The notes: a model not told the origin generated them from the letters alone. 64,000 nt of DNA from Paenibacillus montaniterrae (GCF_018403185.1 NZ_BOSE01000003.1:434001-498000), one strand, 5' to 3'; shown: positions 24,982 through 34,661, counted from the stretch's first letter. Numbers and translations are program-made.

Positions 24982-25905
24982 ATGCTGGAACGATTGGATG
25001 GGCGTTTTCTAGTAACCTTTCTGGCGGTTTGGAAGGAGGGAACAATTAGCGGGGCGGCTGCCAAGCTTGGCTACGTGCAGTCTACTGTGACTGCTCATAT
25101 TCAGCTGCTTGAGCAAAGCTGCGGGCAGAAGCTGTTTCATCGCTTGCCCAGAGGGGTTAAGCCAACCGAGGCGGGTGAAAAGCTGGCTCGCTATGCTCGT
25201 CAATTTGCACAGCTGGGACAATCGTTGCAGGAAGCGCTCAATAGTCTGGAGCAGCCGCGCGGAGCGGTCTGGATTCGAGCGCTGGAGTCGTTCTATGTGA
25301 CACGATTGACAGGGCTGTTCAGACCATTCCTCGCTCAATATCCAGAGGTATCGCTCCATCTTGAGACAGGATTTCAAGGCGATATTGTGGAGCAGGTGCT
25401 GTCTCATTCCATCGACTTCGGCATCGTGCCGAAAAATCCAATGCGAGAAGAGCTGCTCTTTGAACCGCTTATAGAGGAGAAGATGGTGCTTATCTCGTCG
25501 GCCGAGCTGGCTCGAACTATCGCGATGCAAGGCTGGGAACAGCTGCAAGGCGTACAGGTGATAGGCTTCGGCCCGCGCTGCTTGTACCAGACCGACGGCT
25601 ACAAGATTTTGACTGAAATGGGGATGCCAGCCGAGATTCGTCAAGCGGAATTTCCCAGCACAGAGTTAATCCGCCAGCTTATAAAGAATGGAATGGGGAT
25701 CGCTTATGTGCCAGAGATCGCACTGGAGCGTGAGCTTGCGGAAGGAACGGTTGTTGCGCTGCCTATGACTCAGCCACTGAGGCTGACTCATGGCCTTTTG
25801 CAGCATCGTGATCGGGTGCTGAACACACCAGCCAAGGTGTTCCGTCAAGAATTGCTCGATTATTTCAATGAATCTACCAGTAGGTTGAAAATAAATAGGT
25901 CATAA
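24982..25905 (+). CDS. LysR-family transcriptional regulator
   Basis: This 307-residue protein has an N-terminal winged HTH (about 1-65, [20 protein letters not shown]) and a C-terminal periplasmic-binding-like effector domain (about 90-295) of normal length. SD GAGGAGGAGGG lies before ATG 24982. The divergent placement suggests control of the DJ-1/PfpI gene and of itself. The ligand is unknown. Confidence 0.93.
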   Translation: MLERLDGRFLVTFLAVWKEGTISGAAAKLGYVQSTVTAHIQLLEQSCGQKLFHRLPRGVKPTEAGEKLARYARQFAQLGQSLQEALNSLEQPRGAVWIRALESFYVTRLTGLFRPFLAQYPEVSLHLETGFQGDIVEQVLSHSIDFGIVPKNPMREELLFEPLIEEKMVLISSAELARTIAMQGWEQLQGVQVIGFGPRCLYQTDGYKILTEMGMPAEIRQAEFPSTELIRQLIKNGMGIAYVPEIALERELAEGTVVALPMTQPLRLTHGLLQHRDRVLNTPAKVFRQELLDYFNESTSRLKINRS

Positions 25906-26002
25906 ACTAAAAATATTAAATTCTCATTATCTAGTTTTTCGCACAAGTATTTTTTTCTGCACCTCATATAATGAATTATCAAACGAGGAGGTGTTTTTTA
26001 AT

Positions 26003-26773
26003 ATGAACAAGTTCAACGATGAGTTAATCAAAACTCCAAAATTAGCCGATGATAAAGAGGTTTCTATTAGCGGTATTCACCATCATGGTAAACGAGGTCC
26101 AACAGGCCCGACCGGTCCGACAGGCCCGACCGGTCCGACAGGTCCGACCGGTCCGACAGGTCCAATGGGTATACCAGGATTTGGAGTTACTGGCCCGACA
26201 GGTCCGACAGGTCCGACAGGTCCGACAGGTGCGACAGGTGCAATAGGCCCGACGGGACCTGGTGCAGGAGCCACAGGTCCGACAGGTCCAACAGGACCAT
26301 CAGGTCCGACAGGTCCAGCAGGTCCTGAGTCTGTAGCCTATGTTGCGAGCACGGAGGAACAAACGGTAGCACCTGCAACAGCGCTTGGAGTACCGGGTGG
26401 AGCTGTTACCTTCAATTATTCTGTTATTAACGGTACAGCGGTCACATTTACTACTCCATCCAGCATTAACATTAATGAACCTGGCTTTTATAACATTAGC
26501 TGGGAAGTATTCCCTGTGGAGGGCAATACAGCGTTTGCTCTATTTTTTGATCCTGTTGGCGGTGCTCCAATAGCTATGGTCCCTGCCAGCAATTACGGCT
26601 CTGGATCGGGTAACCAGCCGTACCAAGGCCAAGTTATTTTCCAGTTTACCTCAGCCGGCGTATTGACATTGAATCGTATCGACACGACGGGGACTGTTAT
26701 ACTTCAAAATCAAGTTGGTGGATCAGGTCCTGCTGTAATCAGCGCGTCTATTGTTATTGAGAAAGTAGGCTAG
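26003..26773 (+). CDS. Collagen-like surface/exosporium protein
   Basis: This is a 256-residue protein. ATG 26003 is chosen for the SD GAGGAGG, 11 bp upstream. A ~30-residue N-terminus ends in HHHGKRGP. Collagen-like G-P-T repeats follow (about 30-105, interrupted once by MGIPGFGV). A C-terminal ~145-residue beta-rich domain starts at SVAYVAS, with a pattern like the BclA/C1q-TNF C-terminal trimer domain. Such proteins form hair-like fibres on Bacillales spores. There is no signal peptide, consistent with spore-surface assembly from the mother cell. A TATAAT is at 25967-25972. Confidence 0.88.
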   Translation: MNKFNDELIKTPKLADDKEVSISGIHHHGKRGPTGPTGPTGPTGPTGPTGPTGPMGIPGFGVTGPTGPTGPTGPTGATGAIGPTGPGAGATGPTGPTGPSGPTGPAGPESVAYVASTEEQTVAPATALGVPGGAVTFNYSVINGTAVTFTTPSSININEPGFYNISWEVFPVEGNTAFALFFDPVGGAPIAMVPASNYGSGSGNQPYQGQVIFQFTSAGVLTLNRIDTTGTVILQNQVGGSGPAVISASIVIEKVG

Positions 26774-26831
26774 TATAGACAGAAGAAGCCCTGCTGCTCT
26801 CTAAACGCTAAAGAGTAGAGGCCAGATCATT

Positions 26832-26880
26832 ACTGAAGCAATCGGCAGCTTATTAGTTCGCTCCGATTGCTTCAGTGCCT
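26832..26880 (+). terminator. Terminator-like hairpin after the collagen-like gene
   Basis: ACTGAAGCAATCGG pairs with CCGATTGCTTCAGT, followed by GCCTTTGG. The arms are almost identical to the hairpin at 18243-18292. Confidence 0.6.
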
Positions 26881-26920
26881 TTGGCTGACACGAGCATTGC
26901 GCCATTGCTCATAAAAGCTG

Positions 26921-27838
26921 CTACAGCTCGAACGCCATTAAATCCCGTCCAACTGTAATTTTTCCTTCATAGATGTCCCGCATTCCCCGCGTATATTCGT
27001 TTTCCGCTGCTTCCTCCGGGATCGGAGCGGGGATATGATGCGTCAACACCAAATGCTTAACGTTCGCTTCGCGGGCGATTTCGGCAGCCTGCAGCGTCGT
27101 CGTATGATATTTTGCTGGATTGGCAAGCGCCAGCTTATAGGCTGGGTGCTCCGCGATTAGCAGCTCCAGCCATTCCTTGTTGTAGGCTTCATGTACGAGC
27201 AGATTCACATTTCGGCTATACTTGACCATATTTTCCACTGGAACGGTATCGCCTGAAATGACGATTGATTTGTCTTTATATTCAAATTTGTACGCGACCG
27301 CTGGATAAACAGGCCGATGGTCAACCTCAAACGCCGTAATTTTCACGCCGCCTTCTTCATATACAATGCCCTCGTTGCATTCTACATACTGAATATCCTG
27401 CCCTTTAGAGGAGGATAGATTGAAGTTAACTCGCAGCTTTACATCAAACTCAAACGACTCTCTCATTTTTTGAATGATAGCCTTGGTCGTCTCTGGCCCG
27501 TATACGTTCATCGGCCCCGTTCTTCCTTCAAACACACGCCCAGGGATGATATGAGTTCGCCAGCTCGTAATAAACAGATCGAAAAAGCCGGAGTTATGGT
27601 CATAATGATGATGGGTAAAGAAAACATCGCTAATTCGTTGCGGCATAATGCCTGCTTTAATCAACTGGTCAACGACTGCTCCGCCGCAGTCTACCAGAAA
27701 AGCCTTGCTTCCTGCCAGTACAGCGACGCTCGGCTTGGCTCGCCCGTAAAACGCTCTCGGCGACCCTGTTCCAAGCAGCACAACCTTAAGCTGGTCGTGG
27801 TATTCAGGCAATAGATGAGCTTGCGGTTGAATATACAT
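26921..27838 (-). CDS. MBL-fold metallo-hydrolase (RNase Z/arylsulfatase-like)
   Basis: This 305-residue protein has the metal-binding motif THHHYDHNSG (about 75-84), GTGSP at the N-terminus, SGDT (about 195) and a C-terminal LTHH histidine, so the dinuclear site is complete. The substrate is unknown. SD GGAGGG sits inside the end of the upstream Crp/Fnr gene, whose stop is one base before ATG 27838, indicating translational coupling and a two-gene operon. Confidence 0.9.
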   Translation of the reverse strand: MYIQPQAHLLPEYHDQLKVVLLGTGSPRAFYGRAKPSVAVLAGSKAFLVDCGGAVVDQLIKAGIMPQRISDVFFTHHHYDHNSGFFDLFITSWRTHIIPGRVFEGRTGPMNVYGPETTKAIIQKMRESFEFDVKLRVNFNLSSSKGQDIQYVECNEGIVYEEGGVKITAFEVDHRPVYPAVAYKFEYKDKSIVISGDTVPVENMVKYSRNVNLLVHEAYNKEWLELLIAEHPAYKLALANPAKYHTTTLQAAEIAREANVKHLVLTHHIPAPIPEEAAENEYTRGMRDIYEGKITVGRDLMAFEL

Positions 27839-27839
27839 T

Positions 27840-28472
27840 TTAATCCCTCCATAACGCTTCTGAGAAAATGCTTTGCGGCTGCAAGATGACGATTTTCTCT
27901 CGTTCGTAGTCGATAACTCCTTTTTTGCGCCAGCGGCTTAAAAATTCGGTAATTTTTTGCCTGCTGCATCCGATCATAAATGATATTTCTTCATGGGTAA
28001 GCGGCAGCGTTGTAGAGTAGACGCCGTTTTCCTTTTCTGCGTATTTCATCAGCATCCAGGCAAGCCGCCAAGGAACGGGTCTGCATGTAAGCACCTCGAC
28101 AAAGCTTTGCGTATCCAGCAAGCGAGCGGCCATCATCCCAGCCATTAGCTGCCAAAGCTCAGGCTGCTGATTGGCATAATTGAACCATTCAACGGCAGGC
28201 ATCGAATAAACGGTGCAGCTTGTTAAGCATTGCGCATAACGCTCGCGCATCTCAGTCTTCGCCAAAATTTCCGCAGCGCCAAAAATTTCTCCATATTTTC
28301 TTAAAAACAAGGTGATGCTTTGACCATCCCAGCCATCGTGGGAAACCTTAACCCATCCGCTTTCCAGAAAATAAATGCGATTCGTTTTTTCATTGATCCG
28401 AAAAAGATAATCATTTTTTGCAAGTAGCCTTTTTTCTCCATACATTTTGAAAAACTGCCGCAAATGATCCAT
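27840..28472 (-). CDS. Crp/Fnr-family transcriptional regulator
   Basis: This 210-residue protein starts at ATG 28472 after GGAGG; ATGs further upstream lack an SD. The N-terminal cyclic-nucleotide-binding-like beta roll has no cysteine cluster of the FNR type. The C-terminal winged HTH includes THEEISFMIGCSRQKITEFL (about 165-184). It probably regulates its operon partner MBL hydrolase and/or the divergent Ssu/Tau-type ABC operon. The effector is unknown. Confidence 0.9.
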   Translation of the reverse strand: MDHLRQFFKMYGEKRLLAKNDYLFRINEKTNRIYFLESGWVKVSHDGWDGQSITLFLRKYGEIFGAAEILAKTEMRERYAQCLTSCTVYSMPAVEWFNYANQQPELWQLMAGMMAARLLDTQSFVEVLTCRPVPWRLAWMLMKYAEKENGVYSTTLPLTHEEISFMIGCSRQKITEFLSRWRKKGVIDYEREKIVILQPQSIFSEALWRD

Positions 28473-28651
28473 GTCGACGCCTCCGTTCATGATCATCTAC
28501 GCTCCGAATGCTCGCAAGCTTTATATTACCAAGAGAACTCGCAACAAAATGTCACCTATGTGACAGAAGCGGCGATTCGGTTCGTATACAATCATTTTAT
28601 ATCTTATTAATTTTATAGGATTTATCAGATTTGGCAACGGGGGTGAAGATG

Positions 28652-29500
28652 ATGGCAGATCAAATCGTACTGGAAAATATTCATAAAACATTTATTTCGA
28701 AACGGAACGAACCGCTGCATGTGCTTGAGCAGGTTGAGCTGACGATTCGCGAAGGTGAATTTGTATCGCTGCTAGGACCGTCCGGGTGCGGCAAATCGAC
28801 GATTCTAAATATTATTGCCGGACTGGAAAGCCCAAGCTCTGGCCAAATACATGTAAATGGAAGAAGCATAAGCGGTCCGGGGAATGATCGGATTGTCGTA
28901 TTTCAGGAGGCAGGGCTTTTCCCTTGGATGAATGTGTTGGACAATGTGATGTACGGCTTGCGCCTGAAAAAAATGAAGCGGAAGGAAGCGCGCGAGAAAG
29001 CGATAGCGTGGTTGAAGAAGGTTCACTTGGGCAAATATTTGGACGCATATCCCTACGAGCTGTCGGGAGGCATGAAGCAGCGTGTGGCAATTGCCAGAGC
29101 CTTGGTGATGGAGCCGGAAATTTTGCTGATGGACGAGCCGTTTGCGGCATTGGATGAACAAACGCGCATGGTGTTGCATCAGGAGCTGGAATCGCTATGG
29201 CGAGAAACCGGGAAAACGATCATTTTTGTAACGCACAATATTCGCGAAGCGCTTATGCTTTCCGATCGGATCGTGCTGATGAAAACACGGCCAGGCGGCA
29301 TAAAGAAGCAATATGATGTACAGGCGGCGCGACCGCGCAATCCTTCCGACAGCGTGCTGGTTCATTTGGAGCAAAAAATATTGGTGGAGCTGGAGGATGA
29401 AATGGAAAAGGTGCTAAGGGAGGAATTCGGCATTGATTACAGTCTTAAGAAGAATAACATTCATTCTGATTCTCGTTATGATATGGGAGGCTATATCTAA
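28652..29500 (+). CDS. ABC transporter ATP-binding protein (NitT/TauT/Ssu type)
   Basis: This protein has about 282 residues. ATG 28652 (or 28649) follows GGGGGTGA. The motifs are Walker A GPSGCGKST, Q-loop VFQEAGLFPW, signature LSGGMKQR and Walker B ILLMDEP, all standard for nitrate/sulfonate/taurine importers. The C-terminal ~40 residues extend past the ATPase core. It overlaps the permease gene by 68 bp. Confidence 0.93.
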   Translation: MADQIVLENIHKTFISKRNEPLHVLEQVELTIREGEFVSLLGPSGCGKSTILNIIAGLESPSSGQIHVNGRSISGPGNDRIVVFQEAGLFPWMNVLDNVMYGLRLKKMKRKEAREKAIAWLKKVHLGKYLDAYPYELSGGMKQRVAIARALVMEPEILLMDEPFAALDEQTRMVLHQELESLWRETGKTIIFVTHNIREALMLSDRIVLMKTRPGGIKKQYDVQAARPRNPSDSVLVHLEQKILVELEDEMEKVLREEFGIDYSLKKNNIHSDSRYDMGGYI

Positions 29501-30221
29501 GCTTGGGCTGTTTCCGGCATTTTTGTGGCCGCCGTTCATTGTTCCTGTCGAGCCTGGCGGCGTAACGATTATGAAAACCTTTGTTAACGGCTTAATGTCA
29601 GGCCAATTGATCAATGCCACGCTCGTATCGCTGCAAAGCCTGCTGCTCGGCTTTGTGATATCGGTCGTCGTCGGGCTTGTGCTCGGCTTTCTCATTTACA
29701 GCAGCAAATGGATAGAGGATACGCTCGGGTTTGTCGTAACGGCGCTGCAATCTGTGCCGAATATAGTTTGGCTGCCGCTAGCGATTCTTTGGTTTGGCTT
29801 AGGGTTCTCCTCTGTACTATTTATCGTTGTGCTCGGTGCGGCATTAAGCATTACGATTACCTCGAGCTCCGGCTTCAAGAGTGTGCCGCCTATTCAAATT
29901 AGAGCGGCGAGAACGATGGGCGCGAGCGGCTTCCAGCTGTTCCGCACCATTATTTTTCCTTCCTCGGTGCCGCACATCATATCCGGCTTGCGCCTGGCAT
30001 GGGCTTTAGCCTGGAGAGCTGTGCTGGCAGGCGAGCTGCTGGGAGGAGGCGGTGGCCTCGGCACGCTGCTTGATATGGGAAGGTCGATTCAGGCGATGGA
30101 TCTCGTGTTCAGCATTATGATCATTATCGGTATAATAGGCACCTTGATTGATCATGTTGTGTTTTTGCAGCTGGAGAAAGCGGTGTTGAAACGCTGGGGC
30201 TTGCAGTCGAATACAGCCTAA
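29433..30221 (+). CDS. ABC transporter permease (NitT/TauT/Ssu type)
   Basis: This 262-residue protein has about six transmembrane segments and the EAA-like loop IRAARTMGASGFQLFRTI (about 153-170). It starts at TTG 29433, with GGGAGG eleven bases upstream inside the ATPase gene. It couples to the ATPase and to the binding protein at 30283. Confidence 0.92.
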   Translation: MITVLRRITFILILVMIWEAISKLGLFPAFLWPPFIVPVEPGGVTIMKTFVNGLMSGQLINATLVSLQSLLLGFVISVVVGLVLGFLIYSSKWIEDTLGFVVTALQSVPNIVWLPLAILWFGLGFSSVLFIVVLGAALSITITSSSGFKSVPPIQIRAARTMGASGFQLFRTIIFPSSVPHIISGLRLAWALAWRAVLAGELLGGGGGLGTLLDMGRSIQAMDLVFSIMIIIGIIGTLIDHVVFLQLEKAVLKRWGLQSNTA

Positions 30222-30282
30222 AAGCAGAAGCAGGGCAAATAAGCTTGCGTTATGGACGAATAAATGTGAAATGGGTGACGTT

Positions 30283-31308
30283 ATGATGAAACAGTTAAAA
30301 TCAGGGGGCTTTATCCTTATACTATTGCTGGCGATGCTTGCTGCGGGCTGCGGGACGAAGGACGGCGATGTACAGCCGGACAGCCTTAATGCAGCTAAAG
30401 AGGTGCGCATCGGTTATTTTCCTAATATGACGCATATCGCGACGATTATCGCGCTGGAAAACGATTACTTTGAAGAAGCAGTGGGCAGCGATATTCAAAT
30501 TGTGACTAAAACCTTTGCAGATGGCGCAGCGTTTATGGAGGGCATGTCGACGGATACGATCGATCTTGGCACCGTAGGGCCAACGCCAGTGATCAACAAT
30601 TACGTGAAAAACCCGGCTCATCAAATTATTGCGGGTGCGATTAACGCTGGCGCTGTGCTCGTCGTCAGGGAGGATTCGGATATTCAAAGCGTGGCCGATC
30701 TCGATGGAAAAAAGATTGCGATTCCGGCAATAGGCGGCACGCAGGATATTATGCTGATGAAGGAGCTGAAGGAGGCCGGATTATCTGTTAAACTAAACGG
30801 CGGCACAGTAGAAACGATCAAGCAAGCGCCTGCCGATACCGCAGCGTTATTTTTGCGCAAGGATGTAGATGCAGCGGCAACGCAGGAGCCTTGGGGCGTT
30901 AATTTGCAGCATAAGGCGAATGCCAAGGTTTTGCTAGACTCGGATGAGTTTGCCTGGGGCAATGAATCGACCAACACTGTGCTCGTAGCGGCAAAGTCGT
31001 TTACCGAAGCCAATCCCGATGTGACAACAAGCATTGTGCAGGCACATATCAAGGCGATTGCCTTCATTAACGAGCATCCGGAGGAAGCTGTGCAGCTGTT
31101 CATCGACCATATTAAGGAGATTACGAACCAGCAGCTGGAAACTGAGGAGGTAACCTTGGCGCTTGCGCGCAGCATTCCGACATATGACATCAATGAACAG
31201 GTTCTTAAGGAAATGACGACGATTAGCAAGGAAGCGGGCTATATCGCCAATGATAATATTGAAGGGCTTATCAATTTAAGCTATCTTGAGCAAGCGTTGC
31301 AGCAATAA
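30283..31308 (+). CDS. ABC substrate-binding lipoprotein (aliphatic sulfonate/taurine/nitrate type)
   Basis: This is a 341-residue protein from ATG 30283 (GGGTGA upstream; ATG 30286 is possible). The signal peptide ends in the lipobox LAAGC. The NMT1/SsuA-like periplasmic fold has VRIGYFPNMTH at the first strand, and GTVGPTPVINNYV and AATQEPWG at the ligand cleft. The substrate is not decided by sequence; sulfonates are plausible from the family. Confidence 0.9.
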   Translation: MMKQLKSGGFILILLLAMLAAGCGTKDGDVQPDSLNAAKEVRIGYFPNMTHIATIIALENDYFEEAVGSDIQIVTKTFADGAAFMEGMSTDTIDLGTVGPTPVINNYVKNPAHQIIAGAINAGAVLVVREDSDIQSVADLDGKKIAIPAIGGTQDIMLMKELKEAGLSVKLNGGTVETIKQAPADTAALFLRKDVDAAATQEPWGVNLQHKANAKVLLDSDEFAWGNESTNTVLVAAKSFTEANPDVTTSIVQAHIKAIAFINEHPEEAVQLFIDHIKEITNQQLETEEVTLALARSIPTYDINEQVLKEMTTISKEAGYIANDNIEGLINLSYLEQALQQ

Positions 31309-31312
31309 TTTA

Positions 31313-31376
31313 ATGTAAAGTGCACTTGACATGGAAAGTGGTTTCGTTTAGACTTAATGTAAAGTTAACTTTACAT
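31313..31376. promoter_or_regulatory. Promoter with two palindromic operators for the small Xre regulator
   Basis: Box 2 is a perfect 20-bp palindrome ATGTAAAGTTAACTTTACAT (31357-31376). Box 1, ATGTAAAGTGCACTTGACAT (31313-31332), is the same palindrome with one mismatched pair. Box 1 overlaps a -35 TTGACA (31326-31331), with a 17-bp spacer to TAGACT (31349-31354). This layout fits autorepression. Related GTAAAG/CTTTAC sites precede the paralogous Xre gene at 42522. Confidence 0.8.
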
Positions 31377-31389
31377 GGAGAGGATGCTT

Positions 31390-31593
31390 ATGAATAATCG
31401 GATTCGCGAGCTGCGTGCTCAGGTCGATATGACCCAGGAGCAGCTTGCAGAACTGGTCGGAGTATCTCGCCAATCGATTATCGCGATTGAAAATGAGAGA
31501 TACAACCCATCGCTTGAGCTGGCATACAAAATTTCCAAAACATTTCACAGAAGCATTGAGGACGTATTTATTTTTGAAAAGGAGGACAAATAG
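31390..31593 (+). CDS. Small Xre-family (YozG-like) transcriptional regulator
   Basis: This is a 67-residue stand-alone HTH_3 domain. ATG 31390 is preferred, with GAGAGG just upstream and homologous starts of the form MNNRIRELR. The recognition-helix region reads LVGVSRQSIIAIENERYNPS. Its stop is directly followed by the membrane protein gene. A paralogue of identical length with the same kind of neighbour lies at 42522. Confidence 0.93.
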   Translation: MNNRIRELRAQVDMTQEQLAELVGVSRQSIIAIENERYNPSLELAYKISKTFHRSIEDVFIFEKEDK

Positions 31594-32079
31594 ATGGAAT
31601 ATGTGGGTATTTTCGGTGGTTTGACACTTGGCATATTAGGCTGGTTCTTTGGCAGAGAGGCCGCTCGCAAAAGAGGTGGGCTGGATGAAATGAACAACTA
31701 TATATGGACGAAGGCTCGCTCTACCTCCTGGTACTTTACTGCGGCTGCTATTTATGTGCTCATGACGCTAGAGCTGCTTGGCGTTGAGCTGAGCATAATA
31801 CCAGCGCTGTCCATCCTGCTGTTCGTTCATTTGTCCAGCTGGGCTGTGGCCGGATTGTTGTATTCGTCGCGACTTATTCAAAACGTGCCGAATTATACAA
31901 TTGTTCTCTCAAGCGTAATCTTTGCATTCTTTCTGCTGTTTTTTGTTTGCGTGTCGCTCTTTACGGACAATTGGAAGTTTTTACTTGCTGCTATTCCGCC
32001 AATCTTAATGAATACGATCATTATGGTTATTGTTGCCCGAAAGGCTAAGCGCGCCAATCCGAATGGAAACGGGACATAG
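31594..32079 (+). CDS. Multi-pass membrane protein paired with an Xre regulator
   Basis: This 161-residue protein has four hydrophobic segments (about 4-20, 45-65, 70-92 and 100-150, the last splitting into two) and a basic C-terminus. I do not recognise the family. Its start abuts the xre stop (TAGATG), showing an operon. By analogy with Xre/DUF membrane pairs it may be controlled by that regulator; function is unknown. Confidence 0.75.
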   Translation: MEYVGIFGGLTLGILGWFFGREAARKRGGLDEMNNYIWTKARSTSWYFTAAAIYVLMTLELLGVELSIIPALSILLFVHLSSWAVAGLLYSSRLIQNVPNYTIVLSSVIFAFFLLFFVCVSLFTDNWKFLLAAIPPILMNTIIMVIVARKAKRANPNGNGT

Positions 32080-32092
32080 AATCCGATGAAAA

Positions 32093-32141
32093 AGAGCAAC
32101 AGGAAAGTGCGAGTTACTCACCTTCCTGCTGCTCTATTTTT
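32093..32141. terminator. Terminator after the Xre/membrane protein pair
   Basis: AGAGCA-n-CAGGAA-n-GTG pairs with CAC-n-TTCCTG-n-TGCTCT and is followed by ATTTTTC. It lies between convergent units. Confidence 0.75.
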
Positions 32142-32156
32142 CGGTTAGCTAACGAC

Positions 32157-33206
32157 CTATTCAGCTTTAACCAGTATTTTAACCTGGTTTTTCTCTTTCA
32201 ACAGCGCTTCAAAGCCTTGCTCTACCGCATCATCTAACGATATGCGTTTTGTTACAAGCTTCTCGGCAGAGAAGAAGCCTCTCTCCATTAAGCTGATGAC
32301 CGCAGGGAATACGTTGCGGTAGCCAATAATGCCTTTAACGGTCCGCTCCATCATGACAATGTTGTTCGGCATAATCGCAGCTTCCTTTTCCCAAATGCTG
32401 ACGATCATAAGCTCTCCTCCAACCTTGGTGGAATTAAGCGCCTGAGACAGCACTGGGCCGACGCCTGTCACCTCATAGGTAACGTCCGCACCGCCGTTAG
32501 TACGGTTATGAATTTCACTGACTACATCATATTGGGCAGGATCAATGACAATTGCGCCAAGCTCCTCTGCCTTTTGCTTGCGTTCAGGAGAAAGCTCCAC
32601 CGCATAAATTTCAGCGGCGCCAGAAGCCTTCAATGCTTCAATAACGAGCAGACCAATGGGACCCGCACCGAATACGACCGCTTTGTCGCCAGCCTTCAGC
32701 TTGCTTTGACGAACCGCATGCAGCGCGACGGCAGACGGCTCAACGAGCGCCCCTTGCTCATACGATACGTTATCTGGAATTTTATGCACCATATGCTGCT
32801 CGACCGCAACATATTCAGAGAAGCCGCCACCGCCGCCAGCCAGACCGAGAAAGCCCATTTTCGGGCAAAGATTGTAATAGCCCTGCTTGCATACCTCGCA
32901 TTCTCCGCATGCAAAAACAGGCTCAACGACGACTCGATCGCCAGCCTTCAAATTCGCAACGCCTTCGCCAACCTCGACAATTTGTCCGGAAAATTCATGT
33001 CCCATTACGATAGGAGCTTTCTCTCCAGTTAGCGGGTGCGTATCAGCTTGCGGAATGAAAATTGGACCTGCTGTATACTCATGCAGGTCGCTGCCGCAAA
33101 TGCCGCACCATTCAACCTTGATTTTCACTTTGCCGGGAAGAGCTGCCGGCTCCTCGATATGCTCCACTCTTAAATCCTTCAGACCATGCCAACGCAATGC
33201 TTTCAC
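32157..33206 (-). CDS. bdhA: Zinc-dependent 2,3-butanediol dehydrogenase-type alcohol dehydrogenase
   Basis: This is a 349-residue protein from GTG 33206; AAGGAG lies nine bases upstream and homologues begin (M)KALRWHG. The MDR family motifs are catalytic zinc CGICGSDLHEY and GHEFSG, structural zinc cysteines C-x2-C-x2-C-x7-C (CGECEVCKQGYYNLC), and cofactor loop GAGPIG. The sequence matches R,R-butanediol dehydrogenase/acetoin reductase. It is divergent from a LacI regulator, which may repress it. Confidence 0.88.
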   Translation of the reverse strand: MKALRWHGLKDLRVEHIEEPAALPGKVKIKVEWCGICGSDLHEYTAGPIFIPQADTHPLTGEKAPIVMGHEFSGQIVEVGEGVANLKAGDRVVVEPVFACGECEVCKQGYYNLCPKMGFLGLAGGGGGFSEYVAVEQHMVHKIPDNVSYEQGALVEPSAVALHAVRQSKLKAGDKAVVFGAGPIGLLVIEALKASGAAEIYAVELSPERKQKAEELGAIVIDPAQYDVVSEIHNRTNGGADVTYEVTGVGPVLSQALNSTKVGGELMIVSIWEKEAAIMPNNIVMMERTVKGIIGYRNVFPAVISLMERGFFSAEKLVTKRISLDDAVEQGFEALLKEKNQVKILVKAE

Positions 33207-33279
33207 TACTGTCATCTCCTTAACATTTAAAACAGAGTAATGATATCGATAAAATATCATGGAAAAATAAAATGAATTA

Positions 33280-33291
33280 GGAAACGTTTCC
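33280..33291. promoter_or_regulatory. LacI-type palindromic operator
   Basis: GGAAACGTTTCC is a perfect 12-bp palindrome with the central CG step usual for LacI-family sites. It lies between bdhA and the lacI-type gene, and differs from the CcpA cre consensus. It is likely bound by the adjacent regulator. Confidence 0.6.
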
Positions 33292-33444
33292 GATAATTAA
33301 TTGTGTCACTTTCTTTACAATTTGTCAAATTTGCAAAGGGAAAATCTCGATGTTCACTTGTCTGCAATATTTATGATATGATGAGGCAAGTAAGCAAAAG
33401 CAGGATTAAAACAGGAAACAATTTCAGTCTAAGAGGTGAACGCC

Positions 33445-34470
33445 TTGAAAAACCAAAAAATTACGATTGAGGATGTTGCTCAGCATGCAGGAGTTGGCAT
33501 CGCCACAGTATCGCGAGCGATTAACAATACAGGCGGAATCAGTCCGCGAACAAAAGCAAAGGTGCTGGCAGCGGTTGAGGAGCTTGGCTTCGTGCCTAAT
33601 TCGTCCGCCAAAAGCTTGAAGGTTCGGCAAACGAGTCAAATTGCACTGGCTGTTCCCGATGTTCGCAACGCCTTCGTTCCCGAGGTCGCTTATGCGGTGG
33701 AGCAGGCAGCAAAGCATTACGGCTATCGGGTTGTGCAAATCAACACCTTGGGCAATGCAAGAGCTGAGCTTGAGCTGCTGCGAGATGTGAAGAAGCTGCA
33801 TGTTGACGGGCTTATTATTTTGCCGCTCGCTTATCCGAAGACGTTGAAGGATTTAATTAATAAAAGCAATTTGCCGATTTCGGTCATTAACTATGGGAAG
33901 AAGATGGATGCCGACGTGAAGGCGGATATCGTCAGCATGTCCACGCAGGAGGGCAAGCTGGTCATGCAGCATTTGCAAAGCATTGGCCGAACGAGAATCG
34001 GCTATGCCGGCGCATTTAAGGAAATTATTGAAGAGCGCTTTTTTGCTTATGAGGATGCGCTGGACAGCTTTGATCGCTCGCTTGTTTATTTTGGAGAGGA
34101 CTTCTCCTTGCAGACCGGCATTAAAGCTGCCGATTACTTTGTCGGGCTTGCGCAAATGCCTGATGCAATTTATGCAGGCAATGATATGGTAGCAATTGGC
34201 CTGATCAATCGCTTTAAGGAGCTTGGCGTTGCAGTTCCCAAGGATGTCGCTATTGTCGGCATCGACAACATTTGGTGGGGGACGGTCATTTCGCCTAAGC
34301 TGAGCACGGTTTCGATTATGAGCACCGAGGTCGCAAAGGTAGCGACCGAGCTTTTGCTGCAGCGCATTCAGGAGCAGAAAACAGGACTGTATGAGCGCGT
34401 CCAATTTGAGCCGCGTTTGATCGTCAGGGAATCCAGCGTAGAAGTGACGCAGACGACCCAAAGACTGTGA
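33445..34470 (+). CDS. LacI-family transcriptional regulator
   Basis: This is a 341-residue protein from TTG 33445 (AGAGGTGA upstream; the GTG at 33436 is less well placed). The N-terminal HTH ITIEDVAQHAGVGIATVSRA includes a hinge helix (SSAKSLKVRQT). A periplasmic-binding-like sugar domain follows (about 62-335). It may control bdhA or distant sugar genes. Confidence 0.92.
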   Translation: MKNQKITIEDVAQHAGVGIATVSRAINNTGGISPRTKAKVLAAVEELGFVPNSSAKSLKVRQTSQIALAVPDVRNAFVPEVAYAVEQAAKHYGYRVVQINTLGNARAELELLRDVKKLHVDGLIILPLAYPKTLKDLINKSNLPISVINYGKKMDADVKADIVSMSTQEGKLVMQHLQSIGRTRIGYAGAFKEIIEERFFAYEDALDSFDRSLVYFGEDFSLQTGIKAADYFVGLAQMPDAIYAGNDMVAIGLINRFKELGVAVPKDVAIVGIDNIWWGTVISPKLSTVSIMSTEVAKVATELLLQRIQEQKTGLYERVQFEPRLIVRESSVEVTQTTQRL

Positions 34471-34661
34471 AGACGCACCGCAGGACGATTAAAATCCTCT
34501 CATCATTATCAGAATTAAAGCTCCGTCATTTAAGGTGAATCCCTTTACTGACGCATTTTCAGCGCCATTTTCCGAGATGGCGCTGTTTCTCATTATCCTT
34601 GTTTTACCATAAAAGCAGCTCTCCTAACTCATGTATAATGGTCCATGTCGAAGGAGGGGAA

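Noticed and set aside
25940-25975. Sigma-K promoter for the collagen-like gene
   Set aside because: CATATAATG partly fits the -10, but the spacing to an AC -35 is wrong, so only a -10-like TATAAT is claimed.
26083-26378. Antisense Gly/Pro-rich and Leu-rich ORFs within the collagen-like gene
   Set aside because: They are mirror frames of the repetitive G-P-T codons.
33280-33291. CcpA cre site
   Set aside because: GGAAACGTTTCC lacks the T-G and C-A ends of the cre consensus; a site for the adjacent LacI-family protein is simpler.
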